DNA of 46,799 bases from Acidobacteriota bacterium. Lineage in GTDB: Bacteria; Acidobacteriota; Vicinamibacteria; Vicinamibacterales; UBA8438. Every line of letters starts with the position of its first letter. Positions within the stretch are counted from its first letter, which is position 1. The stretch spans positions 1 through 46,799 of the forward strand of contig DQNS01000134.1 of NCBI GenBank assembly GCA_015659035.1, written 5' to 3'. The translations under genes and the position numbers were made by a program. Shown piece by piece: positions 1 through 6,694 of the stretch. Under the pieces are notes generated by a model. That model saw nothing but the letters and a program-made list of their open reading frames with translations, made no database searches and was not told the origin of the DNA.

Positions 1-84
1 ATCCGTGGTCTCCTCCGGGGCCGTGGGGAGGGAGTCTTTGGGGGGAGGCGTTCCGGACGGTGGATTGGCCTCTGGATGCGTCAT
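1..84 (-). CDS. N-terminal start of an unidentified gene running off the left edge
   Basis: On the minus strand an ATG at 84-82 opens a frame of 28 codons with no stop before the window edge. A good Shine-Dalgarno (GGGAGGT, near 91-97) sits about 6 nt upstream of it. The visible residues are Pro/Thr/Glu-rich (beginning MTHPEANPPSGTPPPK), which looks like a disordered N-terminus; nothing identifies the family. An AT-rich TATTAT-like -10 box lies near 107-113 on the minus strand in otherwise GC-rich DNA, without a clear -35. The call rests on the ribosome binding site and the open frame only. Confidence 0.45.
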   Translation of the reverse strand, partial: MTHPEANPPSGTPPPKDSLPTAPEETTD

Positions 85-293
85 GCGGCGACCTCCCGTG
101 TGCAAGATAATATGTGGCGGCGTGGCGCTACTGGAACCAAGAACTGCAACAGGCCGGCGCCCGGCGGGTCAGCGCCGGGTGGCAGTGAAGAGGCCCAGCT
201 ACCCCGTAGTCGTCGAACCGCACCTGAGCCGGAGACCGCGCCCCAGCTGTGAGGTTCGTGACATCGTTGCACGCCAGATGCCCCACGTTAACC

Positions 294-337
294 TTGTTAA
301 CCGGAGGGTTGTAGGTTCGAGTCCTACCTGAAGAACC
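294..337 (+). tRNA. 3' fragment of a tRNA-Asn-like gene (possible att-site remnant)
   Basis: The stretch resembles the 3' half of a tRNA-Asn. It has an anticodon loop TTGTTAA (GTT anticodon at 296-298), a variable region, then a perfect five-pair T-stem GTAGG/CCTAC around the loop TTCGAGT (311-327), then an acceptor-like CTGAAGA. No 5' half is present: there is no TCTTCAG acceptor partner upstream, the 5' side of the anticodon stem does not pair, and the end reads ACCG rather than GCCA. It is therefore not a functional tRNA. The reverse strand encodes VGLEPTTLRL, a peptide familiar from mis-annotated ORFs lying across tRNA genes. A 3' tRNA segment alone is typical of the duplicated att core left by tRNA-targeting integrases. 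Confidence 0.45.
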
Positions 338-452
338 GTTCTTTTCAACAACTTGCAGACCTCGGATTCGCGTTCTTGCGTTGGTTGGTCTCTGTCTCTC
401 GGTTGCCTAGTGCGGCGGAGATGGTGCCTTTCCAACCTCGCCATCAGCATCG

Positions 453-640
453 GTGTCGCTGACCGGAACCTGGACGGGAACGGCCCAGGACAGGACAGCC
501 AAGCCGGGGCGGCCACGGTCCGCGTCACGCTCACGCACGGCGGATCCTCGCTCACCGGCACTTGGTCATTCATTGCCTCCGCTCAAACCCACAGCGGCAG
601 CCTCTCAGGGTCGGTGCCGCGTTCCTCGCAGCGGTCGTGA
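453..640 (+). pseudogene. Remnant of a small beta-rich protein, broken by a 5-bp tandem duplication
   Basis: Two reading frames join into one sensible sequence, SLTGTWTGTAQD then SQAGAATVRVTLTHGGSSL, followed by TGTWSFIASAQTHSGSLSGSV. The pattern of repeated TGTW and GS motifs resembles small beta-barrel or lipocalin-like proteins. The break is at 487-496, where AGGAC occurs twice in tandem; removing one copy restores the frame exactly (codon GAC followed by AGC at 497). The downstream frame stops at 638-640. No intact start or signal peptide is visible. It is either a genuine decayed gene or a sequencing error; the next remnant, also frameshifted, favours decay. The family is not firmly recognised. 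Confidence 0.45.
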
Positions 641-779
641 CCAAGCTGTTCTTAGTCGACCTCGCGGACAGCGGCACGGTGGCTCGGATCGTGTCCTTTG
701 TCGTGGTGGGTGGCTGATTCTCGTGATAGGCTACGTCTCGTCGCTACCAGCGAAACAGCAGGCGAAATCGACTGCCTAG
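616..779 (+). pseudogene. C-terminal remnant of a DUF2339-type membrane protein
   Basis: The frame from 616 reads AAFLAAVVTKLFLVDLADSG then TVARIVSFVVVGG and stops at 715-717. The continuation, GWLILVIGYVSSLPAKQQ, is in another frame through 776. Together they match the end of DUF2339 multi-membrane-span proteins, which close with a K(V/L)FL.DL...RI.SF...G..L..IGY pattern and a basic tail. Only the last one or two membrane helices remain, with a frameshift near 708-715 and no start. It overlaps the end of the preceding remnant, so two unrelated gene fragments have been joined. The family assignment is from memory of the motif and is moderately secure. Confidence 0.4.
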
Positions 780-801
780 TTGTCATCTCCAAGAAGACGC
801 C

Positions 802-2592
802 ATGCAGCGGTCATCGAAGGTCACCCTCTCAATCGCTGACCTCCGGGATCGTCGATCGATATACGCATTGCGGCACCAGGTGTACGCCCAAGAACTAGGC
901 CAGCATCGCGAGAACCACGAGGGCGTGCTCACCGACCACCTCGACGAGGTCAATACCTACGTGGTCGCCAAGCGCGACGACACCGTCGTGGGCTTCGTGG
1001 CAATCACGCCGCCAAACCCACACGGTTATTCGATCGACAAGTACTTCTCCCGTCACGAGACGCCGTTCGTGTATGACGACGGCCTCTACGAAGTGCGGTT
1101 GCTCACGGTTGTGGAATCCAGTCGGCGCACCCTGCTAGCGGCGCTGCTGATGTACGGCGCCCTGCGATACGCCGAGTCTCAGGGTGCACGAGTCATGGTG
1201 GTCATCGGTCGCCGAGAGGTCGTGAGTTTGTACGAGCGAACCGGCCTTCGGTCGCATGGTCTTCACGCACAAGCCGGCGCCGTCACCTATGAGCTCATGT
1301 CTGCCGAGGTGCAGGACCTCCGTAGCCATTTGAGCGAGTTCGGCCGTTTTATCCAACGCTTCGAGCGGTCGGTTGATTGGCAGATTGCCGGCATGCCATA
1401 CGAGCCTGAGGACGCGTGTTTCCACGGTGGGGCGTTCTGGGATGTGATCGGCGAGACGTTCGAGACGCTGGAGCGAAGAGAGTCGGTCATTTGTGCCGAT
1501 GTCCTTGACGCGTGGTTCGAGCCAGCACCCGGTGTGGTGCAGGCGCTGCAGCGATGCCTTTCTTTCGCGCTCAAGACCTCGCCGCCCACCACTGGGGAAG
1601 GGCTGCGCCATGTCATCGCCCGCGCCCGGGGCGTGGCTGAGAACAGCATCCTGACAGGCGCAGGTTCCTCAGCTCTGATCTTCGCAGCCCTTCGTGGGTG
1701 GGTCACGCCGTCATCCCGCGTGCTCATTCTCGACCCTATGTACGCTGAATACGCACACGTGCTGGAGCGGGTCATCGGCGCAAGAGTGGACAGACTGACA
1801 CTCTCTCGAACACGCGGCTACCAGCTTGAGCCCCGGCAGTTGGTGAATTCCTTCTCCCGCGGGTACGACTGGGTGATCCTCGTCAATCCCAACAGCCCAA
1901 CCGGCAGACATCTGCCTCGGCACCAGCTTGAACACCTCTTGGCTGAGGCTCCGAAGGCCACCAAGTTCTGGATCGACGAGACCTACGTCGACTACGTGGG
2001 CGAGGATCAGTCGCTCGAAGTGCACGCGGCCGCCTCTTCCAATGTGGTCGTCGTCAAATCGATGTCGAAAGCGTATGCCCTGTCTGGCGTGCGGGCCGCG
2101 TACCTGTGCGGACCGCCCGCCCTCATTCGTGAAGCTCGACACTGGTGCCCGCCGTGGGCGGTCAGTCTGCCGGGACAGATAGCGGCGTGTGAGGCATTCG
2201 CCTGCCTTGACTACTATCGCGGCCGGTGGCGGGAAACTGCGATCCTTCGGGGCGAGTTACAAGCGGGGCTTGAAGCACAGGGCTGGGACGTCGTTCCAGG
2301 CTGCGCGAACTTCCTGCTCTGTCATCTGCCGCGGTCGGCCCCAGACGCGGCGGAATTGGTGGCTGAGCTTCACGCGAGAGGGCTCTTCATCAGGGACGCC
2401 ACGAGCATGGGCACCGCTCTGGGTAAGCGCGCAGTGAGGATTGCGGTCAAGGACCGCGCGACGAACCAGCAAGTCCTGGACACCTTAGCCGCCGCTCTCG
2501 GTTCAGAGCGCGCCCGCGATGGCTCCGGAGGCAGCGTCACGCAAGCGCGTAGCGGTGTCCCTGGCCCCACTGTCGGGGTGGATCGCCGGTAA
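802..2592 (+). CDS. Bifunctional GNAT N-acyltransferase / PLP-dependent aminotransferase fusion
   Basis: This is a 596-residue, two-domain cytoplasmic protein. Residues ~1-170 look like a GNAT or autoinducer-synthase-like acyltransferase (RSIYALRHQVYAQELGQH, then YEVRLLTVVESSRRTLLAAL and a C-terminal beta-bulge region). Residues ~225-585 form a fold-type I aminotransferase close to the histidinol-phosphate aminotransferase group. It shows the glycine-rich TGAGSSALI, NPNSPTG near 362-368, the PLP-contacting WIDETYVDY near 391, and the Schiff-base lysine K423 in SMSKAYALSGVR. Such fusions occur in bacteria but their substrates are not established to my knowledge. The ATG at 802 has only a weak purine stretch upstream. 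The 3' end overlaps the convergent plsC-like gene by 90 bp. An N-acylated amino-acid or amino-lipid product is possible but is inference. Confidence 0.8.
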   Translation: MQRSSKVTLSIADLRDRRSIYALRHQVYAQELGQHRENHEGVLTDHLDEVNTYVVAKRDDTVVGFVAITPPNPHGYSIDKYFSRHETPFVYDDGLYEVRLLTVVESSRRTLLAALLMYGALRYAESQGARVMVVIGRREVVSLYERTGLRSHGLHAQAGAVTYELMSAEVQDLRSHLSEFGRFIQRFERSVDWQIAGMPYEPEDACFHGGAFWDVIGETFETLERRESVICADVLDAWFEPAPGVVQALQRCLSFALKTSPPTTGEGLRHVIARARGVAENSILTGAGSSALIFAALRGWVTPSSRVLILDPMYAEYAHVLERVIGARVDRLTLSRTRGYQLEPRQLVNSFSRGYDWVILVNPNSPTGRHLPRHQLEHLLAEAPKATKFWIDETYVDYVGEDQSLEVHAAASSNVVVVKSMSKAYALSGVRAAYLCGPPALIREARHWCPPWAVSLPGQIAACEAFACLDYYRGRWRETAILRGELQAGLEAQGWDVVPGCANFLLCHLPRSAPDAAELVAELHARGLFIRDATSMGTALGKRAVRIAVKDRATNQQVLDTLAAALGSERARDGSGGSVTQARSGVPGPTVGVDRR

Positions 2593-3231
2593 GATGCGGA
2601 CCGCGATAGGGCCTCGATGAAACAGCCTGAACCGTCTTGGCCAGATACGGCCCGTCCCGACGACTGCAATCGGTAGGACTGGGCGTCCTGCCTTGACCGC
2701 GATTCGAAACGTGCCCGCTTTGAACGGCAACATCCCACCACTTGAACGCGTACCCTCAGGAAACAACAACAACGATGTGCCGTCGCCCAGTGCTTCGATC
2801 ATGACGCGCGCACAGGTGGCGCGCGACCGCAGAGATCCACGATCGACCACAAGGTGCTTCGCTTTTCGGATGATCGTTCCGATCAAGGGACGCGTGGCCG
2901 CAAGGTGATTCACCACGAAGTGAAAGTCACGCGGGAGAGCGGCCACAAGCACCACGGAGTCCAGGTAGCTTGAATGATTGGCAATAAGCACTGCGCAGGG
3001 CTCCTTGACGAGGTTTTCGAGACCCTCCACCCGCAGCCGGCAGCCGGCCAATACGAGGAGCGCGCGTGCGAACCGTCGGACAAGTCTGTTGGTGGGAGCG
3101 CCTTGAGGTGCAAGGGCCAGAACGAGCCAGATCGGCGGGAGGGTCAGAGCGAGGAGCAGTGCTATCCAAGCCGTAAACAGCACGGAGCCGCGTTCGTCGG
3201 ATGAGGATCCATCATCAAGAACCGCGGCCAT
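2503..3231 (-). CDS. plsC: 1-acyl-sn-glycerol-3-phosphate acyltransferase family (PlsC-like)
   Basis: The 242-residue protein belongs to the PlsC/LPLAT family, which transfers an acyl chain to lysophosphatidate or related lipid acceptors at the inner membrane. The catalytic HX4D is at H86-D91 (NHSSYLD), the acceptor-binding FPEGTRS is at 157-163, and the later AVVGTG block is near 190. Residues ~18-42 form a hydrophobic membrane anchor. The length is normal for the family. It is the last of a leftward group that includes the methyltransferase and the selenoprotein, about 200 bp downstream of the methyltransferase. Its 3' end overlaps the GNAT-aminotransferase gene, raising the possibility of an acylated amino-lipid pathway. 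The general phospholipid role is the default; the true acceptor cannot be told from sequence. Confidence 0.82.
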   Translation of the reverse strand: MAAVLDDGSSSDERGSVLFTAWIALLLALTLPPIWLVLALAPQGAPTNRLVRRFARALLVLAGCRLRVEGLENLVKEPCAVLIANHSSYLDSVVLVAALPRDFHFVVNHLAATRPLIGTIIRKAKHLVVDRGSLRSRATCARVMIEALGDGTSLLLFPEGTRSSGGMLPFKAGTFRIAVKAGRPVLPIAVVGTGRIWPRRFRLFHRGPIAVRILPAIHPDSGARDTATRLRDAASGAIAGAL

Positions 3232-3437
3232 CTGGACAGGATGTCACAGGATGGGTCGGGAAGTCCCTAGGCTGCCGCACAACAGCCGGCAGTCAGATGA
3301 TGTTCCGGTTCACGGGCTCCACACGCGCGTGGGACGCCGCGCACCCGCGCTAGGCATATGCCTCACGATTGAACCTCCTACCCGCCAGCGGCACGATAGA
3401 TACGTCACCGTTCCTGATCGGTCCACACGACTCCGCG

Positions 3438-4427
3438 TCAGCCGGAACGTTCCGCCAGCATGAACCCACCTAGGGGGACCGACTTTCCGCGCTCCTCACC
3501 CATGGGTTCATACACTGCAAGTGCCAGTCCCTGTGAGGCAATGAAATCGCTGGCCTGCTTTCGCGCGGGGGCTGCGGTGGACAGGAAGAACTGCAAAGAC
3601 TCACCGTAGAACCCCTTAATCATGAGGTGCATGTATTGGCCAAAGAACCCCTGAAAGTATTCGAGACTCATGGTATCGAAGGCAATCCGGCTGCCCACCG
3701 CAAGGCCGGATACCTTCCGAAGCGTCGTCTGTACGGTCTCCTCATCGAGGTACATCGTGACGCCCTCCCAGAGAATGAACGTTGGGAGTGCGGGGTCGAA
3801 ACCCCGCACCAGCAGCGCATCGAGCCATGAGGTCTGGCCGAAGTCGGTCTCGACGAACGTGACGTGACTCGCGTCGATACCGGCGCGCTCCAGCGCCTGT
3901 GTCTTAGCGCGTTGCGTCGCCGGGGTGTCAACTTCGAACACCCGCACCGGACGGTCTCTCAGCGCACCATAGGCGCGGGTGTCCCATCCAGCGCCGAGGA
4001 AGACGACCTGCTGTGCCGGGTGTGGTCCAGTCGGGTCGACGGCGCTCGCGAGCGCCTCATCGAAGAATGCCGTCCGATGCACCATCATCGATATCATCGA
4101 CGACGGTCTCGCGCCCGGATACGAGAGAATTGATCCCTGATAGCCGCTCAATCTGGCCGCCAGTCCCATTGTCCCGATCATCAGCCATGCCACAGTCGGC
4201 GACAGCGCAGGCAGATGAGGCGCCAACTTCACGGCGGCGGCATCGTCTCGTGTACCTGCATGGTGAAAAAGCATCCGATTGACGAAGGGTTCGTAGGCCG
4301 TGCCAGAGATACCGCGGTTCCTTGTCTTTAACCTGACCATGAAACCAACCATCCCGACCACAGTTAATGGTAGGAACGCAACCAGAAGAAGCGAGAACAT
4401 CAGGAGGCGGAGCGCGTTCATCAGCAT
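3438..4427 (-). CDS. Class I SAM-dependent methyltransferase, leucine carboxyl methyltransferase (LCM) type
   Basis: The protein has 329 residues. The SAM-binding motif FLGAGWDTRAY is at ~143-153, followed by the acidic FEVDTPATQ (D167) that contacts the ribose, and the post-II ILWEGVTMYLDEETV typical of the bacterial LCM/TIGR00027-type family. The N-terminus (residues ~7-30) is strongly hydrophobic, suggesting membrane attachment, which is not universal in the family. Substrates of most bacterial members are unknown. The start at 4427 (ATGCTGATG) has a weak purine-rich stretch upstream. It follows a 28-codon ORF by 27 bp and may be co-transcribed with the decarboxylase-family selenoprotein. 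Confidence 0.8.
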   Translation of the reverse strand: MLMNALRLLMFSLLLVAFLPLTVVGMVGFMVRLKTRNRGISGTAYEPFVNRMLFHHAGTRDDAAAVKLAPHLPALSPTVAWLMIGTMGLAARLSGYQGSILSYPGARPSSMISMMVHRTAFFDEALASAVDPTGPHPAQQVVFLGAGWDTRAYGALRDRPVRVFEVDTPATQRAKTQALERAGIDASHVTFVETDFGQTSWLDALLVRGFDPALPTFILWEGVTMYLDEETVQTTLRKVSGLAVGSRIAFDTMSLEYFQGFFGQYMHLMIKGFYGESLQFFLSTAAPARKQASDFIASQGLALAVYEPMGEERGKSVPLGGFMLAERSG

Positions 4428-4454
4428 GTCTGGGTCGTCTCTCTTATGGACTAC

Positions 4455-4541
4455 TCACAGCCAGACACCGGTGACACCAAGGGCCACGCCAATGGCAATG
4501 CCCACGCCGACAGCAGATTGACGTGCGTGGCGACCGGTCAT
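4455..4541 (-). CDS. 28-residue hydrophobic peptide, possible small membrane protein
   Basis: A short frame starts with ATG at 4541-4539 and has a strong GGAGGA ribosome binding site 5 nt upstream. It encodes a basic N-terminus (MTGRHARQSA) and one Gly/Val/Ile/Ala-rich hydrophobic segment of about 17 residues (VGVGIAIGVALGVTGVW), ending at a TGA. Small-xxx-small glycine spacing like this occurs in single-helix bacterial micropeptides. It lies 14 bp after the selenoprotein gene and 27 bp before the methyltransferase gene, all in the same direction. The case rests on the ribosome binding site, hydrophobic profile and operon position; no family is recognised. Confidence 0.4.
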   Translation of the reverse strand: MTGRHARQSAVGVGIAIGVALGVTGVWL

Positions 4542-4555
4542 GTCGGTCCTCCGAT

Positions 4556-5179
4556 TCAGTCCTCCGCCGACCACGACGACGAGGCGGCAACGTCGGCCTG
4601 GGCGTGCGTGGACTGCGCCGCCGCGGGCAGCGGACAGAACGCCCCTTCTGAGAACCCCTCGGCCTCGATGCCGAGCGCGTGATCGAACCGTGCGCGGTAT
4701 TGCTCCCACGCGATCGCCGAGGTCAATTCGACCAACTGCGCATCGGTCAGGTGCTTCTTGAGCTCCTCGACCAAAGCGACCGACACCTCCACCGGCGTCG
4801 CGGTCATCGCCGTCGCGTAGCGCAGCGCGAGCTTCTGCGGCTCGCTGAACGCGTCGCTGGTTTCGAACTCCGCCAGGTCGCGCAGTTGCGCCTCGGTGAC
4901 GCCGTGCTCTCTGCCCACGGCAGAGCCGATATCAATTCAGAAGGGACACCCGATGAGCGTGGCGGCGCGGAGCTGCGCAAGGGTCTTGACGACCCCGTCC
5001 AGTTCGTTCGCCTTGTCCTGTGCCATTTCCATGAATGCAAGCCCGCGGAACAGCTTGGGATGAAGTGCGTGCACTTTGATCGGCATAACCACCTTGCCGA
5101 CCTTCTTGCGGACCATCCCGTACGCGACACGGGTAAGTAGGTTCGCTTCGTTGGCTTCAATGCCTGCGATTCTTGCCAT
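4556..5179 (-). CDS. Carboxymuconolactone decarboxylase/AhpD-family selenoprotein (CxxU)
   Basis: The frame runs unbroken from the ATG at 5179 to the stop at 4556 except for one TGA at 4939-4937. Read through, it gives a 207-residue protein of the carboxymuconolactone decarboxylase (PF02627) family. These proteins are typically peroxidase or thiol-redox enzymes of AhpD type with a CxxC active site. The TGA falls exactly on the second active-site cysteine, giving C78-P-F-U81 followed by IDIGSAVGREHG, which homologues read as CPFCIDIGS. A hairpin 14 nt downstream meets bacterial SECIS rules. AhpD-like selenoproteins are known from metagenomes. The start at 5179 is preferred over 5209 because GGGGGAGGA precedes it by about 8 nt. 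If TGA is a true stop, the gene is broken into 4937-5179 and a C-terminal piece at 4556-4918. Confidence 0.75.
4909..4925 (-). promoter_or_regulatory. Bacterial SECIS-like hairpin downstream of the in-frame UGA
   Basis: On the minus strand CTCTGCC (4925-4919), loop GTG (4918-4916) and GGCAGAG (4915-4909) form a perfect seven-pair stem. The first loop base is G, as bacterial SECIS elements require, and 18 nt separate the UGA from it, inside the usual 16-37 nt range. The stem is built into codons for GSAVGRE and uses AGA for arginine, an unusual codon in GC-rich DNA, consistent with selection on RNA structure. It would bind SelB; selA, selB, selC and selD are not in the window. Confidence 0.65.
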
Positions 5180-5518
5180 GGGAGCGTCCTCCCCCGCGAG
5201 TGGCCGCACCCGGGGCGTCGGGTCGTGATGGCCTGGGCCGGAATGGTCCGGTGACCGCCAGAGGACCGGCTATTAGTCTGGGTCGCCGCTGACCGGGTAA
5301 ACCGTGAACAGAGTACACTGGAGCCTTCGTATGTGAAAGCGATGTCTCAGATGGGCGATTGGTGGGCCTGATGTGCCAGGCTTCGGTTCGGGCGACGTTG
5401 GCGGCCGGGACGGATTGCCCCGCTCGCGTGACGAGAGAATGTCGACACACAAATCGAACACTGCGTCTACGGATTCACGGCCGGAAAGAGCGCCATGCTT
5501 CCGTATAAGGAGCTGAGC
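5180..5518. other. Intergenic region between divergent genes
   Basis: This 339-bp gap separates the leftward selenoprotein gene from the rightward metallo-beta-lactamase-fold gene, so it should hold two divergent promoters. The Shine-Dalgarno of each gene lies at its ends (GGGGGAGGA on the minus strand; AAGGAG at about 5505-5510 on the plus strand). I see no convincing -35/-10 pair, operator palindrome or RNA gene. Short open frames across it have no recognisable content. Confidence 0.5.
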
Positions 5519-6577
5519 ATGTTGAAACCAGTCGTGTGTTGGATGTGGCTGATTGGGCTGTTGTGCATAGCCGACCAAACCGCCACGGCGCAGTCACGGA
5601 CTTTCGACATCTATTGGGTGGACGTCGAAGGCGGCGCCGCCACCCTGGTTGTGTCTCCCACCGGGGAATCGCTGCTCGTCGATACTGGCTTCCCGGGAGC
5701 GGATGACCGGGACGCGAAGCGAATCTTTGCGGCAACCCAGGAGGCCGGCCTGACCAGGATTGACTACCTGGTCATCACGCACTTCCACCGGGATCACGTG
5801 GGTGGGCTGCAGGCGCTGGCCGAGATGATCCCGATCGAGAAATGCTTCGACCATGGGACCACCACCGAAGAGAGCAATCGGCAATGGCTCGACGCGTACC
5901 TCAGCGTCTGCGGCGACAAGAGAGGCGCCGTTGAGGCAGGCGAGACGATCCCGTTCGGGGCTGTCGAGATCGACGTCATCGCCTCGGACGGCCGACTCAT
6001 CACGACACCCGTCAACGGCGGCGGATTCAACATGCTGTGCGCGACAGCCGAGCAGAAACCGCAGGCCAGTCCGGAGAATCAGCGCAGCGTCGGGGCGCTC
6101 TTCACATACGGCCGGTTTACCTTTCTCGACCTCGGGGATTTCAACTGGGCGAAGGAGGTCGAGCTGTCGTGCCCCATGAACCAGGTGGGCGAGGTCACAA
6201 TCTATCAGACGAGTCGCCACGGAGCCTGGGACGACGCGGGCTCGCCGACGCACCTCTATGCGATCAAGCCGCAGGTCGTCGTCGTGAACAACGGTCCGCG
6301 GAAGGGGCTGGGAGGCACATCACCCGGTTTTCGCGAGGTCTCGACAGCGCACTACGACCGGATTGCGAAGAGTCCGGGCATCGAAGGGATCTGGCAGGGC
6401 CACCGTTCGCTGCTCGATCCGGATCCGGCCCATAACACCTCGGAAGACATGATCGCGAACCTGGACGAGACCGCGGAGTGCAACGGCCATTGGATTCGGG
6501 CGTCGGTCGGCCAGGACGGCACGTTCACCGTCACGAACAGCCGCAACGGGTTCAGCCGAACCTACACGGCGCGCTGA
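5519..6577 (+). CDS. Secreted metallo-beta-lactamase-fold hydrolase
   Basis: The 352-residue protein has an N-terminal signal peptide (MLKPVVCWMWLIGLLCIADQ, with cleavage likely after TATAQ). The mature part begins FDIYWVDVEGGAATLVVSPT and carries the metal-binding HxHxDH as H88-F-H-R-D-H93 (ITHFHRDHVGG). This resembles the ComEC/Rec2-type MBL branch that includes extracellular phosphodiesterase-like enzymes. Later metal ligands are plausibly in LDLGDFNW and in TSRHGAWDD. The start at ATG 5519 is supported by AAGGAG 8 nt upstream; an ATG eight codons earlier would give a poorer signal peptide. It is followed 117 bp later by a secreted quinoprotein on the same strand. The substrate is unknown. 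Confidence 0.8.
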   Translation: MLKPVVCWMWLIGLLCIADQTATAQSRTFDIYWVDVEGGAATLVVSPTGESLLVDTGFPGADDRDAKRIFAATQEAGLTRIDYLVITHFHRDHVGGLQALAEMIPIEKCFDHGTTTEESNRQWLDAYLSVCGDKRGAVEAGETIPFGAVEIDVIASDGRLITTPVNGGGFNMLCATAEQKPQASPENQRSVGALFTYGRFTFLDLGDFNWAKEVELSCPMNQVGEVTIYQTSRHGAWDDAGSPTHLYAIKPQVVVVNNGPRKGLGGTSPGFREVSTAHYDRIAKSPGIEGIWQGHRSLLDPDPAHNTSEDMIANLDETAECNGHWIRASVGQDGTFTVTNSRNGFSRTYTAR

Positions 6578-6694
6578 GCGGCGCCTGTTCCACGACCCGA
6601 GCGCGGCCGATGGTGTTACGGTTGATTCGCTGTGGCAACGGTAACTACGATCCGCTGGACCATGAGAGCCCAGGGCGAGCGCCGGTCGTCACGG

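Noticed and set aside
4556-4918. Separate short gene starting at a GTG at 4918
   Set aside because: The frame is continuous with 4937-5179 through one TGA at the CxxC position, and the family homology spans both sides; a SECIS-like hairpin explains the TGA better.
5157-5578. Minus-strand frames between the selenoprotein and MBL-fold genes
   Set aside because: There is no homology or ribosome binding site, and they overlap both flanking genes.
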